Origin: Maribacter halichondriae
GTDB taxonomy: Bacteria > Bacteroidota > Bacteroidia > Flavobacteriales > Flavobacteriaceae
Assembly: GCF_027474825.1 (NCBI RefSeq)
Contig: NZ_CP107030.1
Coordinates: 682,001-746,000 of the forward strand
DNA length: 64,000 bases
Direction: 5' to 3'
Shown here: piece after piece, positions 36,233 through 45,371 of the stretch
Layout: every line of letters begins with the position of its first letter
How positions within the stretch are numbered: the stretch's first letter is position 1
Translations under genes and position numbers: made by a program
The notes under the pieces: model-generated
Seen by the model: the letters and a program-made list of their open reading frames with translations, nothing else
Told to the model about the DNA's origin: nothing
Databases searched by the model: none

Positions 36233-36828
36233 ATGACACGGCAAGAGCATCTAAAGTTCTGTACGGTCTGTACCCATCAGAAAAAGATCTTGACCTCGGG
36301 ATCGTTTGTAGCTATAGCGGTGACGTCGCAAGTTTTGTGGATTTGTGCGAGTCTTTTGAAGAAGATGCGATGCTGCGCATGAAATTGGATGAACAAAATG
36401 CCATGATTGCCTTACAGGTAAAACTAGCGGGTCAAGGTAAGCGATTGGCCAATTTTCTCATCGACCAGCTCTTTCTAATCGGATTGGCAATGATCATCGG
36501 TTCTATTATCGGAGGGGTTTTGATTTACTTTTTTCCCTCACATCTTTACTTGCTCGACGAAGAAAACCGCTTTAGAGATTACATGCTTGGTTTTATTATA
36601 GGTCTTATTTACTACAGTTTTTTTGAAGGATTTACGGGCCGTTCACTCGGCAAATTTTTCACAAAGACCAAAGTGATTACCGAAGATGGCAAAAAACCCA
36701 ATTTTGGTACTATTTTCGTACGATCACTCTGCAGACATATCCCTTTTAACCATTTTTCCTTTTTAGGGCATGATGCTATCGGTTGGCACGATAAATTCTC
36801 AAAAACCAGAGTAGTAGAAATTGATTGA
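36233..36828 (+). CDS. RDD-family membrane protein, frameshifted
   Basis: 198 residues if one base is restored. The frame from ATG 36233 gives MTRQEHLKFCTVCTHQKK and then breaks; after adding one A to AAAAA at 36281-36285 it continues DLDLGIVCSYSGDVASFVDL and CESFEED into the RDD domain (GKRLANFLIDQLFLIG with the Arg and two Asp positions, three membrane segments). The N-terminal part with CxxC and two later Cys is typical of Flavobacteriaceae RDD proteins and may bind metal. Annotation from the internal ATG/TTG near 36337 would lose the first third. Role of RDD proteins is largely unknown. Confidence 0.8.
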
Positions 36829-36836
36829 AAATACGT

Positions 36837-37265
36837 ATGACGACCTTAAAAATTACCTTCATAGTGCTATTCGGACTCCTGATTGCCATGCATTCCGATA
36901 CCGATGTTAAAAATGCAGAATCTCTTATCGGAACACATAAGTTCGGGATACAGTTTATTTATGATGGCTATGGTACTGCCGAAATCTCCGAAGTGGACGG
37001 AGAACTTTACATCAAGGGTTCACAATATTCCGAGGATAAGGAGGAATATGTCTTACTAGAAGGGAAGATCACGGTTATCGATGAGCGCAACTTCACCGTT
37101 GATGGTGACTTGAAACTTTTTACGGAGGGCTGTTGCGGACTCTTGGACCGAAAAGTTACCTATACCTTTCGCAAAACGGGAAACCGAAAATACTATCGTC
37201 TCAAAGAACGTGATGATCTTTGCAGCCCATATACCTGCGCCTATTATCTCGATATTTTCGAGTAG
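36837..37265 (+). CDS. small secreted hypothetical protein
   Basis: 142 residues from the ATG at 36837 (a TTG at 36825 overlaps the RDD stop by 4 bases). Signal peptide or membrane anchor in the first 20 residues, then a beta-rich domain: repeated strands, EGKITVIDERNFTVDGDLKL, and four Cys (FTEGCCGLL, then LCSPYTCAYY) that could form two disulfides in the periplasm. I do not recognise it. Directly behind the RDD gene, so probably in one transcript with it. Confidence 0.65.
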   Translation: MTTLKITFIVLFGLLIAMHSDTDVKNAESLIGTHKFGIQFIYDGYGTAEISEVDGELYIKGSQYSEDKEEYVLLEGKITVIDERNFTVDGDLKLFTEGCCGLLDRKVTYTFRKTGNRKYYRLKERDDLCSPYTCAYYLDIFE

Positions 37266-37268
37266 CCC

Positions 37269-37298
37269 TTGTAGTGTCGAAAGAGGTTCTTAAGTTTG
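37269..37298 (+). promoter_or_regulatory. promoter of creatininase-family gene (-33 TTG, -7 TAAGTTTG)
   Basis: TTG at 37269-37271, 19 bases, then TAAGTTTG at 37291-37298: a full match to the Bacteroidota promoter. It fixes the start at the ATG 37317, 18 bases downstream. Confidence 0.65.
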
Positions 37299-37316
37299 TG
37301 TTTTAAACACCGCGCC

Positions 37317-38078
37317 ATGAGACCTTACATTCTTGCCGAGACCAATTGGAAAGCCTTAAAAGATGCTAAATTCGAACTAGCTGTGCTACCTTGGGGGGCC
37401 ACCGAAGCACATAACTATCACCTACCCTACGCCACAGATAACATTCAAGCTGATCATATGACGGCCGAGTCGGCACGATTGGCTTGGGAAAAAGGTGCAA
37501 AAGTAATTGTGCTTCCGACCATTCCATTCGGCGTAAATACAGGCCAATCGGATATTTATCTGGACATCAACCTCAACCCAAGCACCCAATTACAGATACT
37601 CACCGATATCGTTGAGGTCTTGAATCGTCAGGAAGTCTATAAACTATTGATCTTCAATGGCCACGGAGGTAATGACTTTAAACCCATGGTTCGTGAATTA
37701 GGGCTGAAATTTCCAAAAATGTTCATCAGTATGATGACATTTATCCATACGGTTGACAAATATGAATACTTTGAGGAAAAAGGAGATCATGCCGACGAGA
37801 TGGAAACTAGTATGATGCTCCATTTACAGCCTGAACTCGTTCTGCCAAGGGATACATGGGGAGATGGAAGTGTAAAAAAGTATAAGATAAATGCCATTAA
37901 AGACGGTTGGGCCTGGGCTGAACGCAAATGGTCACAGGTCAGTGAAGATACAGGAGTCGGAAATCCGCATAAGGCCACAAAAGAAAAAGGGGAACGCTAT
38001 TTTACTGATGTCACGAGCAAAACTGCTGATTTCATGGTAGATCTTTGTAAGGCCGACCTTAAGGATCTATATGAATAA
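37317..38078 (+). CDS. creatininase-family metal hydrolase
   Basis: 253 residues from the ATG at 37317; the upstream TTG-like start at 37296 lies within the promoter. The metal site is visible: PWGATEAHNYHLPYATD with Glu, His and Asp ligands near residues 31-46, SNxH-like GHGGND near residue 115, and a Glu in DHADEMETS near 160. The family includes creatinine amidohydrolase and enzymes of riboflavin and pyrroloquinoline biosynthesis; no neighbours indicate which reaction applies. Confidence 0.85.
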   Translation: MRPYILAETNWKALKDAKFELAVLPWGATEAHNYHLPYATDNIQADHMTAESARLAWEKGAKVIVLPTIPFGVNTGQSDIYLDINLNPSTQLQILTDIVEVLNRQEVYKLLIFNGHGGNDFKPMVRELGLKFPKMFISMMTFIHTVDKYEYFEEKGDHADEMETSMMLHLQPELVLPRDTWGDGSVKKYKINAIKDGWAWAERKWSQVSEDTGVGNPHKATKEKGERYFTDVTSKTADFMVDLCKADLKDLYE

Positions 38079-38163
38079 AATGATTCTGAGGGTTCAGTTA
38101 AACCTGTAAACATTGTGCATCCAGCGTCCAGCATTCAACCTCCCACATCCTTCAAATACTTCG

Positions 38164-38171
38164 TATATTTG
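38164..38171 (+). promoter_or_regulatory. -7 promoter box for lipA
   Basis: TATATTTG matches TAnnTTTG, 17 bases before the lipA ATG at 38189. Confidence 0.45.
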
Positions 38172-38188
38172 TAGTTCAAAAATCAGCT

Positions 38189-39064
38189 ATGAACGTAGAG
38201 ACTGCAGAACATGTGATTCCACCAAAGGGGAAGCCCAAATGGCTCAGGGTGAAACTTCCTACAGGAAAAAAATATACACAGCTTAGAGGCCTTGTCGAAA
38301 AATACGACCTACATACCATTTGTACCTCCGGTAGTTGCCCGAATATGGGAGAATGTTGGGGAGAAGGTACTGCGACCTTTATGATTTTAGGAAATATTTG
38401 TACACGCTCTTGTGGTTTTTGTGGAGTCAAGACCGGAAGACCCGAAGACGTGGATTGGGCCGAGCCCGAAAAAGTGGCACGTTCGATAAAGATTATGAAT
38501 ATCAAACATGCGGTGCTCACTTCCGTGGATCGTGATGATTTAAAGGATATGGGGTCGATTATTTGGGCGGAGACGGTAAAAGCAGTTCGCAGAATGAATC
38601 CCGAAACAACTTTAGAAACCTTGATTCCTGATTTTCAAGGGATTGAACGCCATTTGGATAGAATCATAGAAGTTGCACCTGAAGTGGTCTCTCATAATAT
38701 GGAGACCGTAAAACGCTTGACCCGCGAAGTGCGCATACAGGCCAAATACGAAAGAAGTCTTGAAGTGCTGAGATATTTGAGGGCCAGTGGAGTGAACCGT
38801 ACCAAATCTGGAATCATGTTGGGGCTTGGCGAATTGGAAGAAGAGGTCATCCAGACCATGGAAGATCTGCGAAACGTAAATGTCGATGTGGTTACGATCG
38901 GACAATACCTTCAACCTACGAAGAAACACCTTCCGGTAAAGGAGTTCATCTTACCCGAGCAATTCAAAAAATATGAGGAAATAGGCCTCGAAATGGGATT
39001 TAGACATGTGGAAAGCGGAGCATTGGTGAGATCCTCTTACAAAGCGCACAAGCATATTAACTAA
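38189..39064 (+). CDS. lipA: lipoyl synthase
   Basis: Radical SAM enzyme that inserts two sulfurs into octanoyl-protein. 291 residues. Both iron-sulfur motifs are complete: the auxiliary cluster Cys in [12 protein letters not shown] (CxxxxCxxxxxC, residues about 38-49) and the SAM cluster CTRSCGFC (CxxxCxxC, about 64-71); the C-terminal RSSYKAHKH supplies the auxiliary-cluster Ser. No lipB lies in the window. Single gene, followed by an inverted-repeat element before gap. Confidence 0.97.
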   Translation: MNVETAEHVIPPKGKPKWLRVKLPTGKKYTQLRGLVEKYDLHTICTSGSCPNMGECWGEGTATFMILGNICTRSCGFCGVKTGRPEDVDWAEPEKVARSIKIMNIKHAVLTSVDRDDLKDMGSIIWAETVKAVRRMNPETTLETLIPDFQGIERHLDRIIEVAPEVVSHNMETVKRLTREVRIQAKYERSLEVLRYLRASGVNRTKSGIMLGLGELEEEVIQTMEDLRNVNVDVVTIGQYLQPTKKHLPVKEFILPEQFKKYEEIGLEMGFRHVESGALVRSSYKAHKHIN

Positions 39065-39140
39065 CGTCATTGCGAGCGGCAGCGAAGCAATCTGTTAAAC
39101 CTTTATTAACATTTTCCACGGATTGCTTCGCTTTGCTCTC
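39065..39140. repeat. REP-like inverted repeat between lipA and gap
   Basis: AGCGAAGCAATC (39081-39092) and GATTGCTTCGCT (39121-39132) form a perfect 12-bp inverted repeat with a 28-base spacer, preceded by TCATTGCGAGCGG. The TCATTGCGAG...GCGAAGCAATC pattern is seen as a dispersed intergenic repeat in many bacteria; here I see one copy. Confidence 0.65.
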
Positions 39141-39182
39141 CATGGTTTAGAACTCCAGTAAAACTCCCTTTTTGAATCTTAA

Positions 39183-40193
39183 ATGAAAACAACCAACATA
39201 GGCATTAACGGATTCGGGCGAATAGGCAGAACGCTTTTCAGGCTGTTAAACGATCATCCGCATATCAAAGTGGTCGCCATAAACGATCTTGCCGATGCGA
39301 GAACCCTTTCACACCTCTTAAAATACGACAGTATCCATGGTGTTTTTCAAAAGGAAGTTGGATATAATGACAATGCAATCCTTGTAGATGACCAAGAAAT
39401 CGCACTAACTAACGATACCTTTCCAAAACAAATTGATTGGTCGGCGCACCAGGTGGATATTGTTGTAGAATGCACCGGCAAATTCAAGACCGAAGAAATT
39501 CTTAAGCTACATCTCAAAAATGGGGCAAAAAAAGTGATTTTATCGGTTCCTCCCGTTGATGACTCTATCAAAATGGTCGTTTTCGGAATCAATGAGTCCA
39601 TATTGACCGAAAATGACAATATTATCTCTAACGCTTCTTGTACCACGAACAATGCGGCCCCAATGATTAAGGTCATTGATGACCTTTGTGGTATTGAACA
39701 AGCCTATATCACTACGATTCATTCTTATACCTCCGACCAAAGCCTACATGATCAACCACATCACGATCTTAGAAGGGCAAGGGCAGCCGGGCAGTCCATT
39801 GTACCTACAACTACGGGAGCGGCCAAAGCTCTTACGAAGATTTTTCCCGAACTCTCTGATGTCATTGGCGGTTGCGGTATTCGTGTACCCGTACCCAATG
39901 GGTCTTTGACAGATATTACCTTTAATGTAAAGCGCCAAACCACCATTCAGGAAATCAACGATACTTTCGAGCGAATTTCCCATAATGAACTAAAAAACAT
40001 ACTTTTATATACGAAAGATCCTATAGTGAGCGTGGATATAAACAATAGTTGCCACTCTTGTACGTTTGATTCACAGATGACATCTGTAATTGGTAAAATG
40101 GTCAAAATTATAGGATGGTACGATAACGAAACAGGTTACAGTAGTAGAATTATAGATTTGATCGATTTATTGATAAACAAACGATACGTTTGA
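39183..40193 (+). CDS. gap: glyceraldehyde-3-phosphate dehydrogenase, type I
   Basis: Oxidises glyceraldehyde-3-phosphate with NAD(P) in glycolysis. 336 residues; NAD fold GINGFGRIGR at the start, active-site ASCTTN with Cys153, the catalytic His in TTIHSY near residue 180, DLRRARAAGQSIVPTTTGAA, and WYDNETGYSS. Residue 33-type cofactor selectivity (INDLAD) favours NAD over NADP. The sensor kinase start codon overlaps the stop (TTGA), so the two may be co-translated. Not accompanied by pgk or tpi. Confidence 0.95.
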   Translation: MKTTNIGINGFGRIGRTLFRLLNDHPHIKVVAINDLADARTLSHLLKYDSIHGVFQKEVGYNDNAILVDDQEIALTNDTFPKQIDWSAHQVDIVVECTGKFKTEEILKLHLKNGAKKVILSVPPVDDSIKMVVFGINESILTENDNIISNASCTTNNAAPMIKVIDDLCGIEQAYITTIHSYTSDQSLHDQPHHDLRRARAAGQSIVPTTTGAAKALTKIFPELSDVIGGCGIRVPVPNGSLTDITFNVKRQTTIQEINDTFERISHNELKNILLYTKDPIVSVDINNSCHSCTFDSQMTSVIGKMVKIIGWYDNETGYSSRIIDLIDLLINKRYV

Positions 40194-42412
40194 TATTTAA
40201 GTTTACACATAACAATAATGCACTTCGCCTTTGGGTGTTGACTTCACTTTTTCTGATGCTCAACGTTCATGCCCAGCAAATTGATTCGTTTCAGAACGAC
40301 ATTCAGCCCTACTTTGAGCGCGCACTACGCTATCAAAACAAAAATCAAATCGATTTGGCCTTGGAAACCTTGGACAAGGCTTCTGAAATTGCCGAGAAAG
40401 AACAAAATGAAAAGGCGTTGATCGATAGCTATCACAAGTTCGCCCTACTTTATTTACAATTGGGTAAGGACGAAAATTCTACCTTCTATTCGGATAGGGC
40501 GAAGGGGATGTTGGAAGATATTGAATATCCGTACGGTGATGCCATGCAGAAATATATCGAAGCCGTTAGGCTCTATGGTGAGGGCAATAATTTTCGCGCC
40601 ATTTATGCACTCGAAGAAGCAAAGCAATTAAGTAACGATCGCAACTTTTTCAATAACATTTTATTGACGGAAGGCAATATTTACCTAAATCTTGGAAAAT
40701 ATGAGGCTGCGTTGAAAAATTTCAACTCTTTGGTCATCAATACCGATATTCAAGAAAGAGCATATTTGGCGACCAAGGCCCATTTAGGGCTGTCGAAACT
40801 TCATTTTGCCAACGAAAACCCTGAGCAGAGCATAACGGATGGAGAAGCCGCCCTAAAATTGGCGTTGGCAAATGAGTTCCATAGAGAAATACTGGATGCC
40901 AACGATCAATTGGCTAAAACATATGAGAAAACCGGACAGTTCGACAAAGCGCTTATTAACACTCGAAACCTAATCCGGATCCGTGATTCTATTTTTACGA
41001 TCGAAAAAATAAAAACCGAGGCAAAAACGGCTGATCGAATTCAAATAGAAAATATGGGCGATGAAATCAATCGACAAGACGAACGTCTGGAAGAATTGAG
41101 TGAGTCTGAAAACCGTGCTGAAATTACCGCCATCTTAACCTCTGCATTCTTGACCATAATTTCGCTATTGGCTGTTTCGCTCTATCGAAACAACCAGATA
41201 AAATTGAAGACCAACGATCTATTACAAACAAAAAACAGTGAGTTACAAACCGCTAGGGATGCTGCCGTGAGTGCCATGGAGGCAAAAACGAATTTCTTGT
41301 CCACGGTAAGCCATGAATTGCGAACTCCGCTGTATGCCGTTACCGGACTCACACATTTGCTGTTGGAAGAAAATCCGAGTGAGAACCAAAAAGAACATCT
41401 CAAAGCCTTAAAATTTTCAGGTGATTATTTATTGAATTTTATCAATGACATCCTTCAGATCAATAAAATCGATGCGAACAAGTTAGAACCATTGAACATC
41501 GAGTTCAACCTTAAGAAGGTGCTCAAAGAGGTCATCGATTCACTTCAACAAAGTGCAAAGGCCAACAAGACCAAAATCGTAATGGAATATGATGAGGAAA
41601 TTCCTTCTCACCTGATGAGCGATCCGCTGAAGCTTTCCCAAATATTCATGAACCTTGTCGGAAATGCCTTAAAATTTACCAAAAACGGTGAGGTTAAGGT
41701 TATTGCGCGACTTTTGAACAAAGTAGAAGAGGATGTTACTTTGTATTTTGAAGTGGCTGATAACGGTATCGGAATTTCTAAGGAACAACAGGAAAATATT
41801 TTTGAGGGATTTGAGCAGGGATCTATTCAGATCAACAGGGAATATGGTGGTACCGGCCTAGGGTTGACCATTGTAAAAAGCCTGTTAGGCCTCTTTGACA
41901 GTAAGATACAATTGGAAAGCGAAATAGGCGAAGGAAGTTCTTTTTTCTTTGAATTGAAGCTAAAAAGCAAGGATAGCGTTATCGATGATATTCCATTCGA
42001 GATAACGGAGACCGAGTATGATTTTAAAGGTCTTCACTTGATGATCGTTGAGGATAATAAGATCAATCAGGTCATCACCAAGAAAATGTTGACCAAAAAG
42101 GATATCACAAGTGACATTGCCAGCAACGGAACAGAAGCCATAGAACTTGCCCAAAACAACAATTACGACGCTATCTTAATGGATATCCATATGCCCGGAA
42201 TTAGTGGTGAAGAGGCTACCATTGAAATTAGAAAGTTCGATCAAAAAACACCTATTATCGCCCTGACCGCAATATCGTTGGATGATAGTTTGGAAAGTTT
42301 TTATGCCGCAGGTTGTAACGATGTAGTCACAAAACCCTTCAAACCTGAAGTTTTCTATCAAAAAATCGGGGAGAATATTTTTGATAAAAAAGTTACCGGC
42401 GCTGCTTCATAA
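40190..42412 (+). CDS. TPR-containing hybrid sensor histidine kinase
   Basis: 740 residues from a TTG overlapping the gap stop. Signal peptide (13-30), a periplasmic region of tetratricopeptide helices (about 35-290, such as RYQNKNQIDLALETLDKA), one membrane segment (about 305-325), then a coiled linker. Cytoplasmic kinase: HisKA with FLSTVSHELRTPLYAV and His375, ATPase with N-box NLVGNALKFTKNG, DNGIGIS, GGTGLGLTIVK. C-terminal receiver with Asp665 in MDIHMPGISG and the late Lys in VTKPFKP. A one-piece sensor relay whose next partner (an Hpt or regulator) is not nearby. Its end overlaps lpxK (convergent) by 20 bases. Confidence 0.92.
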   Translation: MIFKFTHNNNALRLWVLTSLFLMLNVHAQQIDSFQNDIQPYFERALRYQNKNQIDLALETLDKASEIAEKEQNEKALIDSYHKFALLYLQLGKDENSTFYSDRAKGMLEDIEYPYGDAMQKYIEAVRLYGEGNNFRAIYALEEAKQLSNDRNFFNNILLTEGNIYLNLGKYEAALKNFNSLVINTDIQERAYLATKAHLGLSKLHFANENPEQSITDGEAALKLALANEFHREILDANDQLAKTYEKTGQFDKALINTRNLIRIRDSIFTIEKIKTEAKTADRIQIENMGDEINRQDERLEELSESENRAEITAILTSAFLTIISLLAVSLYRNNQIKLKTNDLLQTKNSELQTARDAAVSAMEAKTNFLSTVSHELRTPLYAVTGLTHLLLEENPSENQKEHLKALKFSGDYLLNFINDILQINKIDANKLEPLNIEFNLKKVLKEVIDSLQQSAKANKTKIVMEYDEEIPSHLMSDPLKLSQIFMNLVGNALKFTKNGEVKVIARLLNKVEEDVTLYFEVADNGIGISKEQQENIFEGFEQGSIQINREYGGTGLGLTIVKSLLGLFDSKIQLESEIGEGSSFFFELKLKSKDSVIDDIPFEITETEYDFKGLHLMIVEDNKINQVITKKMLTKKDITSDIASNGTEAIELAQNNNYDAILMDIHMPGISGEEATIEIRKFDQKTPIIALTAISLDDSLESFYAAGCNDVVTKPFKPEVFYQKIGENIFDKKVTGAAS

Positions 42413-43415
42413 AGCCGTTCAGATTTTTAATCAGGTCTTGTTCACCTTCTCCCAAAAAGGCGTGTTTCACCCCAATAAAACTTAAATTAGAAACTTTGCC
42501 TTGTAATCGAACATAGTCTTTTTCGGTGGTCAAAACGTGTTCTTTGCCCTTTAATATTTGTATTTCCTCTTCTGTGAAGAAATGATGATCGCTGAAGCGT
42601 AAATGCTCAAAATCCAATCCTTCCGCTTTTAAAAAAGAAACTAAGGGACTCGAATCTGCAATACCCGTCACCAGAGTGAATCTTTTGTTCAACATAGCGT
42701 CAAGAGGCGATTTATCGTAAACTAAATAACTGAAGATTACTTTTTGATGTGATTGTGGTTTCAGCTTTTTAAGAATCGATTGACGCTCATTTTCGGAAAG
42801 ACTAGGCGGACATTTTGTGACAATAATGAAATCAGCCCGTTTGGCTTCCTGCTTACTATCCCGAAGGTTTCCCGTCGGTAAATACCAATCATCTGAATAC
42901 AAATTATTAAAGGATGTCAATAATATGGAACAGATAGGTTTGACTTTGCGATGTTGAAAGGCATCATCCAAAAGAATGAGATCCGGTTTTACTTTTTCCT
43001 GTAAAATTGAGATTCCGTTTCTTCTGTTGGCATCGACTGCAACTATTACTTCCGGGGATTTTGAATGAATTTGATACGGTTCATCGCCCAATTCTTCGAC
43101 CGTACTCTCTGTAGATGCGAGAGCAAAACCCTTTGACTTCCTTTTGTAACCTCTGCTTAAAACCGCCACTTTGTAATCCTCTTTTAAAAAAGAAATCAGA
43201 AATTCCACCATCGGTGTTTTTCCAGTTCCGCCCACGCTTAAATTACCAATACAGATAATGGGAGTATCAAAAGATCTTGATTTGAACAAACCAATATTGT
43301 AAAGGTAATTCCTGACTAAGACTACCAAACCATAAATCAGGGAAATGGGAAACGCTATTTTTCGAAGGAGTTGCACAGCGACGAAAATATAATATTTTAT
43401 CTTTGAAGGACGCAT
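42393..43415 (-). CDS. lpxK: tetraacyldisaccharide 4'-kinase
   Basis: Phosphorylates the lipid A precursor at the 4' position on the inner membrane. 340 residues. One N-terminal membrane anchor (about 8-32), the P-loop NLSVGGTGKTPMVEFL near residue 58, the LSRGYKRKSKGF segment, DDAFQHRKVKP and FSDHHFF typical of LpxK. Start is the ATG at 43415; the ATG of divergent Nif3 is only 11 bases away, so each promoter lies in the other gene. It confirms a lipid-A-making outer membrane. Its 3' end overlaps the hybrid kinase by 20 bases. Confidence 0.95.
   Translation of the reverse strand: MRPSKIKYYIFVAVQLLRKIAFPISLIYGLVVLVRNYLYNIGLFKSRSFDTPIICIGNLSVGGTGKTPMVEFLISFLKEDYKVAVLSRGYKRKSKGFALASTESTVEELGDEPYQIHSKSPEVIVAVDANRRNGISILQEKVKPDLILLDDAFQHRKVKPICSILLTSFNNLYSDDWYLPTGNLRDSKQEAKRADFIIVTKCPPSLSENERQSILKKLKPQSHQKVIFSYLVYDKSPLDAMLNKRFTLVTGIADSSPLVSFLKAEGLDFEHLRFSDHHFFTEEEIQILKGKEHVLTTEKDYVRLQGKVSNLSFIGVKHAFLGEGEQDLIKNLNGFMKQRR
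43398..43405 (+). promoter_or_regulatory. -7 promoter box for Nif3-like gene, inside lpxK
   Basis: TATCTTTG, 21 bases before the ATG at 43427. A TTG at 43371-43373 is 24 bases away, slightly longer than usual. It lies within the 5' coding part of lpxK on the opposite strand. Confidence 0.5.
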
Positions 43416-43426
43416 AAACCTCCAAA

Positions 43427-44521
43427 ATGACCATAAAAGAAGTTACCGATATACTCGAAGAGCTGGCACCATTGGCCTATGCCGAAGATTTTGACAACGT
43501 GGGTCTTTTGGTCGGCGATAAAGATGCTGAAGTATCAGGAATATTGGTAACCCTCGACACGTTAGAAAATGTGGTGGACGAGGCATTGTCTAAAAACTGT
43601 AATCTTATTGTCAGTTTTCATCCCATCATTTTTTCGGGGCTTAAGAAACTAACGGGAGTGAATTATGTGCAACGAACCGTAATTAAGGCCATTCAAAACA
43701 ATATCGCGATTTACAGCATGCATACCGCCTTGGATAATTCTTTTGAGGGTGTCAATGCAAAAATCTGTGAAATGCTGAATATCCAAAATCCCAAAATATT
43801 GATTCCCCAAAAAGGAACTATCAAAAAATTGACGACTTATGTTCCTGAAAAAGATGCTGAAAAACTTAAAAAAGCCCTGTTCGCAGCAGGTGCCGGCAAC
43901 ATAGGGAATTACAGTAATTGCAGTTTCACTTCCGAAGGGGTAGGTAGTTACAAAGCCGGTAAAAATGCCAATCCCCTAAAGGGCGAAATCGGCAAAACGC
44001 ACTATGAAAAGGAAATACAGATCAATGTCACCTATTACAAAGCAAGTGAATCAAAGATAATGAATGCCATATTCAAGGCTCACCCCTATGAAGAGGTAGC
44101 CTACGAGATTTATACCTTGGACAATACAAATCAGCATATCGGCATGGGAATGATAGGCGAACTGGCAAAACCGATGGATACCAAGAAATTTCTGCAAGAT
44201 GTAAAAGAAAAAATGAACGTTGCGGTTATCCGGCACTCCGAGTTATTAGAAAAAAAAGTCAAAAAAATAGCTATCTTGGGAGGCAGTGGAGCTTTTGCCA
44301 TATCAGCTGCAAAGACCTCTGGGGCGGATGTTTTTATAACCGCCGATGTCAAATACCATCAATTCTACGAAGCTGAGAAAAAAATGGTGATCGCCGATAT
44401 CGGACACTATGAAACAGAGCAGTTTACAAAAAATCTTTTAGTTGATTATCTTAAGAAAAAAATTCCTAATTTTGCAATCCGTTTATCGGGGAGTAAAACC
44501 AATCCCATCAAGTATTTATAA
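43427..44521 (+). CDS. Nif3-like dinuclear metal centre protein (GTP cyclohydrolase I type 2 homolog)
   Basis: 364 residues, the long form with an inserted ACT-like middle domain (about residues 125-235). Metal-binding His/Asp/Glu: LIVSFHPIIF near residue 63-72, MHTALDNSFEGVN near 102-114, and the C-terminal HYETEQF near 327. Hexameric dinuclear-metal proteins of this family are widespread and their cellular job is unclear. The coiled-coil gene starts 2 bases after its stop, an arrangement found in many Bacteroidota. Confidence 0.9.
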   Translation: MTIKEVTDILEELAPLAYAEDFDNVGLLVGDKDAEVSGILVTLDTLENVVDEALSKNCNLIVSFHPIIFSGLKKLTGVNYVQRTVIKAIQNNIAIYSMHTALDNSFEGVNAKICEMLNIQNPKILIPQKGTIKKLTTYVPEKDAEKLKKALFAAGAGNIGNYSNCSFTSEGVGSYKAGKNANPLKGEIGKTHYEKEIQINVTYYKASESKIMNAIFKAHPYEEVAYEIYTLDNTNQHIGMGMIGELAKPMDTKKFLQDVKEKMNVAVIRHSELLEKKVKKIAILGGSGAFAISAAKTSGADVFITADVKYHQFYEAEKKMVIADIGHYETEQFTKNLLVDYLKKKIPNFAIRLSGSKTNPIKYL

Positions 44522-44523
44522 GT

Positions 44524-45303
44524 ATGGCAAAAAAAGCAGAAGTTACCGTTGAAGAAAAATTAAGGGCATTATATGATTTGCAATTAATAGATTCAAGGGT
44601 CGACGAGATACGCAATGTACGCGGCGAACTCCCTTTGGAAGTTGAAGACCTAGAGGATGATGTATTGGGCCTAAAAACTAGGATGGACAAGTTGAAGACG
44701 GATCTTGAAACGATAAATTTTGAAATCGGAGCCAAAAAGAACCTGATCGACGAGGCGAAAGCTTTGATAAAAAAATATACTGAGCAGCAGAAAAATGTTC
44801 GCAATAGTCGTGAATTCAACTCTATCTCCAAAGAATTGGAATTTCAAGAATTGGAAATTCAACTGGCAGAGAAGAACATCAAAGAGTTCAAAGCTCAAAT
44901 AGATCAAAAGAAAGAGGTTATTGCCGAGACGAAAGAACGATTATCGGAACGGGAAGAGCATCTGAAACACAAGAAGAGCGAATTGAACGCAATCTTGGCC
45001 GAAACTGAAAAAGAGGAAAAAGCATTATTGGCAAAATCTGAAAAGTTCCAGGAGCAAATTGAGGAGCGTTTGGTCAAAGCCTACAACCGGATTAGACATA
45101 ATGTGAAAAATGGCTTGGCGGTCGTGCCCATTGAAAGAGGTGCTTCAGGAGGCTCTTTCTTCACCATACCACCTCAAGTTCAGGTCGAAATCGCTTCTCG
45201 CAAAAAAATAATTACCGACGAACATAGCGGACGTATTCTAGTAGATCCGGTTCTTGCCGAAGAAGAGCAGGAAAAAATGCATAAAATGTTCGCAAAAATT
45301 TAA
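44524..45303 (+). CDS. coiled-coil protein of C4-type zinc-ribbon family, without the zinc Cys
   Basis: 259 residues: two long antiparallel coiled-coil helices (about 10-190) and a C-terminal domain homologous to the zinc ribbon of the Nif3-linked family. In that domain the usual Cys pairs are gone: GASGGSFF replaces a CxxC-type turn and DEHSGRIL a second, so no zinc can be held. The rest of the domain (TIPPQVQVEIASRKKI) is well kept, so it is under selection. The family (CT398/FlgZ-like) is thought to bind partners through the coiled coil. Co-transcribed with the Nif3-like gene; a terminator follows. Confidence 0.85.
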   Translation: MAKKAEVTVEEKLRALYDLQLIDSRVDEIRNVRGELPLEVEDLEDDVLGLKTRMDKLKTDLETINFEIGAKKNLIDEAKALIKKYTEQQKNVRNSREFNSISKELEFQELEIQLAEKNIKEFKAQIDQKKEVIAETKERLSEREEHLKHKKSELNAILAETEKEEKALLAKSEKFQEQIEERLVKAYNRIRHNVKNGLAVVPIERGASGGSFFTIPPQVQVEIASRKKIITDEHSGRILVDPVLAEEEQEKMHKMFAKI

Positions 45304-45329
45304 GCAGACAGAACTAACTCAAAACGAAG

Positions 45330-45356
45330 ACCATCCGTAACAAGATGGTTTTTTTA
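45330..45356 (+). terminator. intrinsic terminator after Nif3/zinc-ribbon pair
   Basis: ACCATC at 45330-45335 pairs with GATGGT at 45344-45349 and is followed by seven T's. It ends 16 bases before the next ATG. Confidence 0.65.
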
Positions 45357-45371
45357 TTTAATTTAGGGACA

